Shown in pieces: positions 5,955 through 12,066 of a DNA stretch of 12,066 nucleotides. The notes below the pieces were generated by a model. It was not told where the DNA came from. It saw only the letters and a program-made list of their open reading frames with translations, and searched no databases. Origin of the DNA: Oscillospiraceae bacterium (GTDB taxonomy: Bacteria > Bacillota > Clostridia > Oscillospirales > Ruminococcaceae); NCBI GenBank assembly GCA_029068025.1, contig JAIEDJ010000142.1, positions 1 through 12,066 of the forward strand, in the 5' to 3' direction. Made by a program: the position numbers and the translations under genes. How positions within the stretch are numbered: the first letter of the stretch is position 1; each line of letters starts with the position of its first letter.

Positions 5955-8348
5955 TTGAAGAGCAAGATCACAAAGCCCGTATTCTTCATTGTATTCATCC
6001 TGATCGCCGCGTTCACGTTTCTCTCCACAATGGGTATTAAAACCTATTTCGGAGATATCAAGACCTCGTGGATCTGGGGGATCGACGACATCAGATGGGG
6101 AATAGATATCCGCGGCGGCGTCAACGTCACATTCGGCGTTCCCGACGACTACGCCAGGGAGCACAACATTACGCAGGACGACCTCAATGGTGCGAAGTCC
6201 ATCATCGAAACGCGTCTTGTCAACAAAAACATCAACGACTACGACGTTTACGTCGACGCTGCCACCAACGCTATCATCGTTCAGTTTCCGTGGCAGAGCG
6301 GCGACAACTCGTTCGATCCGCAGCAGGCGGTAAACGAGATAGGCGAGATGGCGGAGCTTACTTTCCGCGAGAAGTACGAAACCGACGAAAACGGTCTCCC
6401 TTCGGGAGTTACCGCAGGAGATCCTATCTTGACCGGTTCCGATGTAAGCAAGGCGACAGCATATTATAACAGCCAGGACAATGAATATTACGTTCAGCTC
6501 GTTCTTAAGGACAGCGGAAAGCAGAAATTCTCCGACGCTACCGAGAGGCTGATGAACGATACCATTTCCATATGGATGGATCAGACGTGCATAAGCTATC
6601 CCAGAGTAAGCGCTCACATCACCGACGGTGTAGCTTCTATCACAGGCAGCTTCACCGCAGACGAAGCGAACGAGCTTGCCGAGAAGATCAACGGCGGCGC
6701 GCTGCCGTTCAAGCTCGAGCAGAAGAGCCTTTCCACCATCTCCCCGATACTCGGTATCGGTGCGCGTGACGCTATGGCTCTGGCGGGACTTATCGCGTTC
6801 GTGCTTATCGCCATTTTTATGATCGTTTACTACCGTTTGCCCGGATTTGTCGCGGTCGTCGCGCTTACCGGTCAGGTAGCGGGTATGTTTGCGGCTATCA
6901 CGGGATTCTTCGGATTCAACGACGCGGCGTCCTTGACGATCCCCGGTATCGCGGGTATTATCCTGTCGATCGGTATGGGCGTTGACGCGAACGTTATCTC
7001 CGCGGAGCGTATCAAGGAGGAGCTGAAGGCGGGACGCACCATAGACGGCGCGGTCAAGAACGGCTTCCAGCGCGGATTCACCGCTATACTCGACTCCAAT
7101 CTCACGGTAGTTATCGTAGCTTTGATCCTTATGGCGGTGTTTGGAACATGGTTTGGCGCTTCCACGGAGGGTACGATCTACTCGTTCGGCTATACGCTGC
7201 TTGCGGGCGTTATCATGAACTTCATCATGGCCTGCTGGGCAACACGTCTGATGACTGTTTCGCTCTCCAAGTTCAAGTGCTTCAGAAAGCCCGGCTTCTT
7301 CGGAGTTTCCAAGAAGGAACTTCAGTCTGACACCGAAAAGGGCAAGGACACCGTTCAGGTCATCGAAACAAAGGCAAAGACCAACGCGGACTTTGTCAGC
7401 AAGAGAAAGATCTTTGTTATCATCTCCGCTTCTGTGTTCGCGCTGACAGTCCTGTTCTCATTTATTCTCGGAGTCAATGTGGATATCCGCTTCAAGGGCG
7501 GTACTATCATCACCTACTCCTATGAAGGAACGGTCGACACCAACAGCATAAAGTCCACCGTTGAGTCGCTCGGCACTCCGCGCGCTACCGTAACTACGGG
7601 AACGAGCTTTACCGGCAATCTCAACACCATTTCGCTGTCCTTTGCGGCGGACGAGAAGATGGACGACCAGATGCTGGAAAAGCTTTCCGATAAGCTCAAG
7701 GAAACCTACCCCGACAACAAGATAACCAACCTTGACACGACGAACGTATCCGCTTCCGCGGGTTCGCAGTTCTTTATCTCCTGCCTTATCGCGGTGGTAG
7801 TGGCGTTTGTGCTGCTGGTTATCTATATCGCGTTCCGATTCAAGAAGATCGGAGGCTGGAGCGCCGGTGTTATTGCGATATTCTGTCTGCTGCATGACGT
7901 TGTTATGACCTACGCGGTATATGTATTCTGCGGAATGTCGCTGGATTCCAACTTTATGGCGGTTATTCTGACGCTGCTGGGCTACTCCATCAACAATACC
8001 ATCATCATCTACGACAGACTGCGTGAAAACCGCGCGAAGTACGGCAGCAGAACGAGCGACAGAGATCTTGTAAATTTGTCAATAAATCAGACACTCTCGC
8101 GTTCTATTATTACAACGGCAACGACTGTTATGGCAATGCTGTCCATTTCCGTTGTATGCTCGCTGATGGGCGTAACGTCTATTCTGACGTTCTCCATTCC
8201 GCTTGCCGTTGGTATGCTGGTCGGTTTCTACTCTTCTCTGTGCCTGGCAGGTCCGCTGTGGATCTGGTGGCAGGAGCGCAAGGGCAAGAACAAGGACAAG
8301 AGCGATATTGCAAGGATCAAGAAGCTCGCAGACTCCGCCAAGGGCTGA
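5955..8348 (+). CDS. secDF: Fused SecD-SecF protein export subunit
   Basis: RND-superfamily membrane protein that assists SecYEG/SecA translocation at the outer membrane face by using the proton motive force. SecD part: TM1 (about 7-27), WGIDIRGGVNV (48-58), extracellular P1 domain, then a TM2-6 block with SIGMGVDANVISAERIKEEL, whose Asp is codon 344. SecF part: TM1 after KRKIFVII, VDIRFKGGT (from 509), a second extracellular domain, and GYSINNTIIIYDRLREN. In the last motif the usual GYSIND aspartate is Asn681. The reading frame is open from a TTG at 5913, but no Shine-Dalgarno precedes that. The TTG at 5955 has GGAG 10 bases upstream and gives the typical start MKSKITKPVFFIV, making 797 residues, normal for a fusion. 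It is a single-gene unit between its own promoter and a terminator; no yajC is visible nearby. Confidence 0.95.
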   Translation: MKSKITKPVFFIVFILIAAFTFLSTMGIKTYFGDIKTSWIWGIDDIRWGIDIRGGVNVTFGVPDDYAREHNITQDDLNGAKSIIETRLVNKNINDYDVYVDAATNAIIVQFPWQSGDNSFDPQQAVNEIGEMAELTFREKYETDENGLPSGVTAGDPILTGSDVSKATAYYNSQDNEYYVQLVLKDSGKQKFSDATERLMNDTISIWMDQTCISYPRVSAHITDGVASITGSFTADEANELAEKINGGALPFKLEQKSLSTISPILGIGARDAMALAGLIAFVLIAIFMIVYYRLPGFVAVVALTGQVAGMFAAITGFFGFNDAASLTIPGIAGIILSIGMGVDANVISAERIKEELKAGRTIDGAVKNGFQRGFTAILDSNLTVVIVALILMAVFGTWFGASTEGTIYSFGYTLLAGVIMNFIMACWATRLMTVSLSKFKCFRKPGFFGVSKKELQSDTEKGKDTVQVIETKAKTNADFVSKRKIFVIISASVFALTVLFSFILGVNVDIRFKGGTIITYSYEGTVDTNSIKSTVESLGTPRATVTTGTSFTGNLNTISLSFAADEKMDDQMLEKLSDKLKETYPDNKITNLDTTNVSASAGSQFFISCLIAVVVAFVLLVIYIAFRFKKIGGWSAGVIAIFCLLHDVVMTYAVYVFCGMSLDSNFMAVILTLLGYSINNTIIIYDRLRENRAKYGSRTSDRDLVNLSINQTLSRSIITTATTVMAMLSISVVCSLMGVTSILTFSIPLAVGMLVGFYSSLCLAGPLWIWWQERKGKNKDKSDIARIKKLADSAKG

Positions 8349-8366
8349 TAATGATTTGAAAATCAA

Positions 8367-8400
8367 AACCGGGCAAGTGCGGCTTGCCCGGTTATCTTGT
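8367..8400 (+). terminator. Probable intrinsic terminator of secDF
   Basis: A perfect 11-base stem, AACCGGGCAAG (8367-8377) with CTTGCCCGGTT (8383-8393), around a 5-base loop, 18 bases after the secDF stop. The following tract is only moderately T-rich (ATCTTGT), so termination may be incomplete. Confidence 0.65.
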
Positions 8401-8459
8401 ATAGACCAACGCAGTAAAGACAGCTTCTTAGCCGAGATCTGCGTGTCAAACCGGAGCAC

Positions 8460-8661
8460 AAGCGCCCAAGCCAAGATCAATAGTTTAAACGCGCAGGAGA
8501 AATTTCAAAAAGCGGTTCCACGCGGCGGAGCGGAGCACCGAAGGCGCGTAGCGTAGCCGTGGGGAACCGGTTATTTTGAAATTTCTTTTAAATTAACAGC
8601 CCCTCGTCAACATTGTAATGGTAGCCAAGATCAACGTTATAAAACCAGCCGAGATCAACGT
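8460..8661 (+). repeat. Structured intergenic repeat, copy C
   Basis: Same layout as B2: AAGCGCCCAAG and CCAAGATCAA flank, left end GCAGGAGAAATTTCAAAA, hairpin with TTCCACG/CGTGGGGAA arms around the shared core, right end TTTTGAAATTTCTTTTAAA, the tail AGCCCCTCGTCAAC and two CCAAGATCAACG-type words. It lacks the second hairpin present in B2; the right end follows the first hairpin almost directly. A change in the arm (GGGGACC in B2, GGGGAACC here) keeps or improves pairing with GGTTCC. It lies between the secDF terminator and the HAD gene, in the direction of the HAD gene. With the terminator and fragment D it fills the 386-base gap; nothing else is seen there. Confidence 0.88.
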
Positions 8662-8682
8662 TTAATGGGGGTTATACAAGCT

Positions 8683-8720
8683 GAGGCGGCTTCGCCCGCC
8701 GGTTTTGAAATTTCTTTTTA
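8683..8720 (+). repeat. Right-end fragment of the structured repeat (copy D)
   Basis: A short stem (GGCGG with CCGCC around CTTCGCC) followed by GGTTTTGAAATTTCTTTTT, identical to the right end of the other copies. The left half is missing. The fragment abuts the ribosome binding site of the HAD gene, so this gene's leader is built from the repeat end. Confidence 0.7.
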
Positions 8721-8734
8721 AGATAGGAGCTAAG

Positions 8735-9349
8735 ATGGATTCTATTATATTTGATATGGACGGCACGCTCTGGGACAGCGCTGAAAACGTTGCCAAGGCG
8801 TGGAATGAAGCGGTCGGCAGGGAAATGTTCACGGAGCGCGATATAAAGAGCGTGATGGGCTTGACCATGACGGCGATCGCCAAGCGGCTTTTCCCGAACG
8901 AGACAGAAGAAAAGCGGCAGGAGTTTCTGGACAGGTGCTGCGAGTGCGAGAACAAATATCTCCGCGCGCATGGCGGCAAGCTGTTTCCGAATACGGAAAG
9001 CACGCTTAAAAAGCTCTCCGAACGGTACAGATTGTTTATTGTGAGCAACTGCCAGGCGGGCTACATTGAAGCGTTCTGGGAATATTATAAGTTGGGCGGA
9101 TTGTTTGAGGATAAGCTGTGCTGGGGCGACAACAGGCTTGAAAAATCCGAGAATATACGACTGATCATAGAGAAAAACGGACTTCGGGACGCGCTGTATG
9201 TCGGAGATACTCAGGGCGACTGCGACAGCGCGTACAAGGCGGGAGCGCGGTTTGCGCACGCGGCTTACGGCTTCGGTACGGCGGACCGCTGTGACTATAG
9301 GCTGAATGATATCTCGGAGCTGCTGACCATGATCGGGCAGTCAGTGTAA
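8735..9349 (+). CDS. HAD-family phosphatase, phosphoglycolate-phosphatase-like
   Basis: A 204-residue cytosolic hydrolase of the haloacid dehalogenase superfamily, subfamily IA, which dephosphorylates small phosphorylated metabolites. Motif I is FDMDGTLWDS (nucleophile D7, acid/base D9), followed by a helical cap (about 16-80). Motif II is FIVSNCQ (S104), the motif III lysine is probably K137, and motif IV is VGDTQGDCDSA (D158, D162). The substrate cannot be told from sequence; phosphoglycolate, sugar phosphates or nucleotide monophosphates are all possible. The reading frame is open upstream into repeat D, but ATG at 8735 has AGGAG five bases before it and gives the standard MDSIIFDMDGT start. 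No promoter is evident nearby. It is not clearly linked to the neighbours in function. Confidence 0.92.
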   Translation: MDSIIFDMDGTLWDSAENVAKAWNEAVGREMFTERDIKSVMGLTMTAIAKRLFPNETEEKRQEFLDRCCECENKYLRAHGGKLFPNTESTLKKLSERYRLFIVSNCQAGYIEAFWEYYKLGGLFEDKLCWGDNRLEKSENIRLIIEKNGLRDALYVGDTQGDCDSAYKAGARFAHAAYGFGTADRCDYRLNDISELLTMIGQSV

Positions 9350-9365
9350 AATATGCGGAAATTTG

Positions 9366-9394
9366 TTGACAATCGGCATCCGTTGTTGTATAAT
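9366..9394 (+). promoter_or_regulatory. Perfect consensus sigma-A promoter upstream of the glycosyltransferases
   Basis: TTGACA (9366-9371), exactly 17 bases, then TATAAT (9389-9394), beginning 17 bases after the HAD stop codon. Both hexamers match consensus at every position. Expected transcription start is near 9401, about 80 bases before the glycosyltransferase ATG. Confidence 0.85.
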
Positions 9395-9421
9395 GTAAAT
9401 ATAATGTAAAAAGCAAATCGG

Positions 9422-9456
9422 GCACTGCACGGTTTTAAGAATTATTTGTGCGGTGT
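9422..9456 (+). promoter_or_regulatory. Leader hairpin containing a relic of the structured repeat
   Basis: In the leader, CACTGCAC (near 9424-9431) can pair with GTGCGGTG (near 9449-9456) with one wobble, enclosing an AT-rich loop. The first arm with its downstream bases, GCACTGCACGGTTTT, is identical to 15 bases of repeat copy A read on the minus strand. The hairpin ends well before the AGGGGG ribosome binding site, so it need not block translation. Its role is unknown. Confidence 0.4.
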
Positions 9457-9479
9457 TTCCTTAAAATTAGGGGGCGTCA

Positions 9480-10528
9480 ATGAAAGTCTATATCTACTCC
9501 GAAGCACAGGACAAGATAGAGAAAAGCGGTGTTGGCAGAGCTGTCTATCATCAGAAGAACGCCGCGCAGAGGGCGGGGTTCACCGTTGTGGACAAGCTCG
9601 AGGACGCGGACGTCGTTCATATCAACACTGTGCTGCCCAACTCCTACGCTATGGCAAAAAAGCTCAACAAGCGCGGAATTCCCCTGGTATATCATGCGCA
9701 CTCGACAAGGGAAGATTTCCGCAACTCTTACATAGGCTCAAATCTTGCGGCGGGATTGTTCAAGCATTGGATAACCGCGTGCTACAGCTGCGGAGATGTT
9801 ATCGTTACACCAAGCGGATACTCTAAGTCGCTGCTCGAGGGCTATGGGATCAACAAGGAAATATATGTTGTATCAAACGGAATAGATCTCGACGATTACA
9901 AGCGCGATGAGCAGGCGGGACGGAAATTCCGTGAGAAGTACGGATTTTCTGACAATGACAAGGTGGTCATGTCAGCGGGACTGCTGATAAGGCGCAAGGG
10001 AGTTCATGATTTTGTGGAGCTGGCGCGGCGCTGCCCCGGGTACAAGTTTATCTGGTTCGGCGACGCTGATCTGAACTTTGTTGGAAACGAGGTTCGCCGT
10101 GCCGTCAAGACCGCGCCCGGAAATATGATCTTCGGCGGCTATGTCGGAAAGGACAAGATAAAAGCAGCGCTGTCGGGTGCTGATCTGTTCTTGTTCCCGT
10201 CTTATGAAGAAACCGAGGGAATAATTGTATTAGAGGCTTTGGCAATGCGGATCCCTGTGCTGCTTAGAAATATCCCCGTGTATGAGGAGTGGAATTGTTC
10301 ATGTGAGGGGGGGGGGCGAACAACGCTTATTTTGCCGGATCCCTCGACGAATTTGAGGAGCTTGCAAGGGGTATACTTGAAAAGCGTCTGCCCTCTCTTG
10401 TTGAGAGAGGTTATGAATCGGTTTGCGCCAAGAGCCTTGACAAAACGGGCAAGCTGCTTCTTCAGGCATATGAGCGCGCGATACAGCTTTGCGGGCAGCG
10501 CGTGTCAAAAAGCGATCCGGACCGCTGA
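9480..10528 (+). CDS. GT4 glycosyltransferase of glycolipid type, frameshifted at a G10 tract (phase-variable or sequence error)
   Basis: GT-B fold transferase resembling the CpoA/BgsA family, which adds a second sugar to glucosyl-diacylglycerol at the inner face of the membrane; the exact donor and acceptor are inferred. Visible parts are MKVYIYSEAQDKIEKSGVGR, HAHSTREDFRNSYIGSN (72-88), SNGIDLDDY, SAGLLIRRKGVHDFVE (165-180) and the donor-site EX7E pair E244/E252 in EETEGIIVLE. After codon 276 a run of ten G (10307-10316) breaks the frame. The frame of the first part continues with an unrelated tail to TAA at 10632-10634 (384 residues). The shifted frame continues the protein properly (NNAYFAGSLDEFEELARGIL, ending at TGA 10526-10528). 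With 8 or 11 G the product would be 348 or 349 residues, matching the 341 of the next gene. AGGGGG precedes the ATG. Confidence 0.88.
10307..10316 (+). repeat. Homopolymeric tract of ten G inside the glycosyltransferase gene
   Basis: Ten consecutive G, the longest homopolymer of G or C noticed in the window. Tract length sets the frame: 8 or 11 G give the full-length enzyme, 10 (as here) gives the long missense tail, and 9 or 12 bring TGA at 10354-10356 into frame (about 291-292 residues). This is the classic form of a slipped-strand mispairing site. Confidence 0.9.
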
Positions 10529-10565
10529 TCCGCAAAAGCAAAAATTTTCCTTTAACTCAAGCTTT

Positions 10566-10588
10566 AAACGGCGATGTATGCCGTTTTT
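10566..10588 (+). terminator. Probable intrinsic terminator between the two glycosyltransferases
   Basis: AAACGGC (10566-10572) pairs perfectly with GCCGTTT (10580-10586) around a 7-base loop and runs into a tract of five T (10584-10588), about 38 bases after the in-frame stop at 10528. The out-of-frame reading of the upstream gene passes straight through it. No clear promoter is seen between it and the next gene. Confidence 0.6.
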
Positions 10589-10644
10589 CAAAAATCACGG
10601 AAGTTTATATACAACAGATGTTTTAGCGGGTTAAAGGAGATAAT

Positions 10645-11670
10645 ATGGAAAAGAAAACTATCAATATGGTTTCACGCGCAACAAGCGTGAAGGGTCAGGG
10701 CGTAGGCTCTGCTTATATGGAACAGGTAAAGCTTGTCCGCGAAGGACTTGCGGACAAGTTTGAGGTGTATGAAAACGCAAGGATCTGCGCGGACATAACA
10801 CACTACCATACAATTAATCCGAGCTTCTTTCTGGGCAAACCGTGGCGCTGTCACAAGGGAACGTCGGTGTGTTATGTGCATTTTGTCCCCGAAACGGTGG
10901 ATAATAGTCTCAATATGCCGAAAATCGCGCGCACGGTATTCTACAAGTACATGATCAAATTTTACAAGAGCATGGAGCACCTTGTTGTGGTGAACCCGTT
11001 CTTTAAAAGCGCGTTGGAGGGCTACGGCGTTCCGCGCGAAAATGTTACTTATATTCCGAACTTTGTGGATACAGAGCAGTTCCATCCGATGTCTGCCGAA
11101 AAGAAGGCGGCAATACGGCGCAAGCTTGGTATCCCCGAGGATAAGTTCGTGGTGCTGTGCGCGGGACAGCTTCAAAAGCGCAAGGGCGCGTTCGATTTCA
11201 TTAAGTGCGCGGAGCTTCTGCCGGATGTTCAGTTTGTCTGGGCGGGAGGATTCAGCTTCGGACGAATGACGGACGGCTACGACGAGCTTGTTAAGGTGGT
11301 AAAGGATCCGCCGCATAACATAAAGTTCCTCGGCATAGTCGACCGTGACGTTATGAACAAGATCTACAACGCCGCCGACGTTATGGCACTGCTGTCCTTT
11401 GAAGAGCTTTTCCCGATGACGATCCTGGAGGCAATGTGCGTAAATATCCCGATACTGCTGCGCGACTTGCCGATCTACAATGATATTTTGTTTGACTTCT
11501 ATTACCGTGACGAGGACGTTGAAGGCTTTGTAAATGAGATAAAGAAGCTGCGCGATGACAGCGATTATTATAAAAAGGGCGTGGAGAATGCCCTTCGCGG
11601 AAACCAATTTTACAAGAAGGAGCACGTCGTTAAGATGTGGGACGATTTCTACACATCGATTTTGAAATGA
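10645..11670 (+). CDS. GT4 glycosyltransferase, LafB-like glycolipid synthesis type
   Basis: A 341-residue GT-B transferase of family GT4. The N-terminus SVKGQGVGSAYMEQVKLVRE (14-33), DITHYHTINPSFFL (50-63), YVHFVPET (77-84), NVTYIPNFVDTEQFHPM (133-149), AGQLQKRKGAFDFIK (173-187), AGGFSFGRMTDGY (200-212) and the EX7E pair E254/E262 in EELFPMTILE are all intact. It resembles the LafB-like enzymes that extend glucosyl-diacylglycerol to a diglycosyl lipid used as a lipoteichoic acid anchor or membrane lipid; this role is inferred from resemblance. AAAGGAG lies 5 bases before the ATG and overlaps the TAA (10632-10634) that ends the out-of-frame reading of the upstream gene. It shares fold and architecture with that gene (ILLRDLPIY here, VLLRNIPVY there), suggesting an ancient duplication. 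Confidence 0.93.
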   Translation: MEKKTINMVSRATSVKGQGVGSAYMEQVKLVREGLADKFEVYENARICADITHYHTINPSFFLGKPWRCHKGTSVCYVHFVPETVDNSLNMPKIARTVFYKYMIKFYKSMEHLVVVNPFFKSALEGYGVPRENVTYIPNFVDTEQFHPMSAEKKAAIRRKLGIPEDKFVVLCAGQLQKRKGAFDFIKCAELLPDVQFVWAGGFSFGRMTDGYDELVKVVKDPPHNIKFLGIVDRDVMNKIYNAADVMALLSFEELFPMTILEAMCVNIPILLRDLPIYNDILFDFYYRDEDVEGFVNEIKKLRDDSDYYKKGVENALRGNQFYKKEHVVKMWDDFYTSILK

Positions 11671-11833
11671 TCAAAGCAATTCGCTCGATGATCTGACGGC
11701 TCAAGCGCGTTTATGTTTGGCCGGTTTGCGGTTTGCAAGATCGGAAATAAAATTAAGGAGCAGAAAAATTCGCGAAAAGAATTTTATAGTTTGCCAAAAA
11801 GCGCTGTCCTGTTCGCGGATCTGAGATCAAGAT
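11671..11833. other. Non-coding gap before the MATE gene
   Basis: It contains a short AT-rich inverted repeat, AAAATTC (11765-11771) with GAATTTT (11779-11785), and an AAGGAG (11755-11760) without a usable start codon at the right distance. No convincing promoter or terminator is seen. Confidence 0.35.
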
Positions 11834-12066
11834 ATGGAAAACAAAATGGGCGTTATGCCTGTCCGCAGGCTTTTGATAACAATGTCGCTGCCGGTGGTCA
11901 TTTCAATGTTTATACAGGCGATGTACAATCTCATCGACAGCATTTTTGTGGCACAGATCGACCAGGACGCGCTGACTGCAGTGAATATGGCGTTTCCCAT
12001 GCAGTCGCTGATGATCGCGTTCCAGACGGGTCTGGGCGTGGGAATGAACGCTGTGATATCACGGCT
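11834..12066 (+). CDS. MATE-family transporter (N-terminal 77 codons, cut by window edge)
   Basis: The start of a multi-pass inner-membrane transporter of the multidrug and toxic compound extrusion family, which exchanges cations for drugs or metabolites. The visible part shows the family's typical N-terminal segment PVRRLLITMSLPVVISMFIQ (9-28) and AMYNLIDSIFVAQI (29-42), followed by DALTAVNMAFPMQSLMIAF and GLGVGMNAVISR. The frame is open to the window edge, and about 370 residues should lie outside. The ATG at 11834 has only a weak upstream GAG, and ATG at 11846 is an alternative. The substrate is unknown. MATE proteins share the MOP superfamily with lipid flippases, so a link to the glycolipid enzymes is possible but unsupported. 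Confidence 0.88.
   Translation, partial: MENKMGVMPVRRLLITMSLPVVISMFIQAMYNLIDSIFVAQIDQDALTAVNMAFPMQSLMIAFQTGLGVGMNAVISR

Noticed and set aside
8203..8556. 117-codon reading frame overlapping the secDF end and repeat C
   Set aside because: Out of frame with secDF, runs through the terminator and the repeat, and has no ribosome binding site or recognisable protein.
2921..8720. Insertion sequence
   Set aside because: No transposase or remnant of one in any frame; copies are about 200 bases or less.
8705..8734. Upstream start adding 10 residues to the HAD phosphatase
   Set aside because: The extra codons lie in the right end of repeat fragment D, and ATG 8735 has its own AGGAG and gives the canonical start.
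10317..10634. C-terminal 106 residues of the first glycosyltransferase as read in the original frame
   Set aside because: Composition is unlike the family, the tail reads through a terminator, and the alternative frame continues the GT4 C-terminus. It is treated as a frameshift product.
11755..11824. Short frame after AAGGAG in the gap before the MATE gene
   Set aside because: It would need an ATT start and is only about 18 codons with no recognisable product.

Overview
The window looks like chromosomal DNA of a Clostridia-class Firmicute, probably near Ruminococcus/Oscillospiraceae. The grounds are a single-chain glycyl-tRNA synthetase, a fused SecDF, AGGAG-type ribosome binding sites, consensus sigma-A promoters (TTGACA/TATAAT type) and a CpoA/LafB-like pair of glycosyltransferases. 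The lineage is inferred from gene type; no marker gene proves it. No rRNA, tRNA, CRISPR array, transposase or phage gene is visible.

Left part (1-5150, minus strand). A large multi-pass membrane protein resembling DUF2339 (5150-3162) is followed by a well-formed sigma-A promoter. That promoter drives a tight operon: branched-chain aminotransferase ilvE, a 74-residue protein of unknown function coupled to it by a TAATG overlap, a Ser/Asn-rich lipoprotein, and the N-terminal 292 codons of glycyl-tRNA synthetase, which runs off the left edge.

Right part (5844-12066, plus strand). A consensus promoter drives a fused SecDF protein-export subunit that uses a TTG start. A terminator hairpin and a repeat-rich gap follow, then a HAD-family phosphatase. 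A perfect consensus promoter with an 80-base leader then precedes two adjacent GT4 glycosyltransferases of the glycolipid-synthesis type, and the first 77 codons of a MATE-family transporter.

Two things stand out. (1) The first glycosyltransferase carries a run of ten G that puts its last ~70 codons out of frame; 8 or 11 G would restore them. This is the signature of a phase-variable contingency gene, or of a homopolymer error. The out-of-frame reading runs across the intrinsic terminator and stops inside the ribosome binding site of the second glycosyltransferase, so tract length could also set expression of that gene. (2) The three long gene-free stretches (2850-3161, 5151-5954, 8349-8734) hold at least four copies and one fragment of an intergenic repeat of about 170-200 bp. 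It has GAAATTTC-type inverted ends, a conserved GC-rich core, stem arms that change sequence while keeping pairing, and flanking copies of a short CCAAGATCAAC motif. No protein in the window explains it; it looks like a non-autonomous (MITE/BIME-like) or structured-RNA family that I do not recognise.
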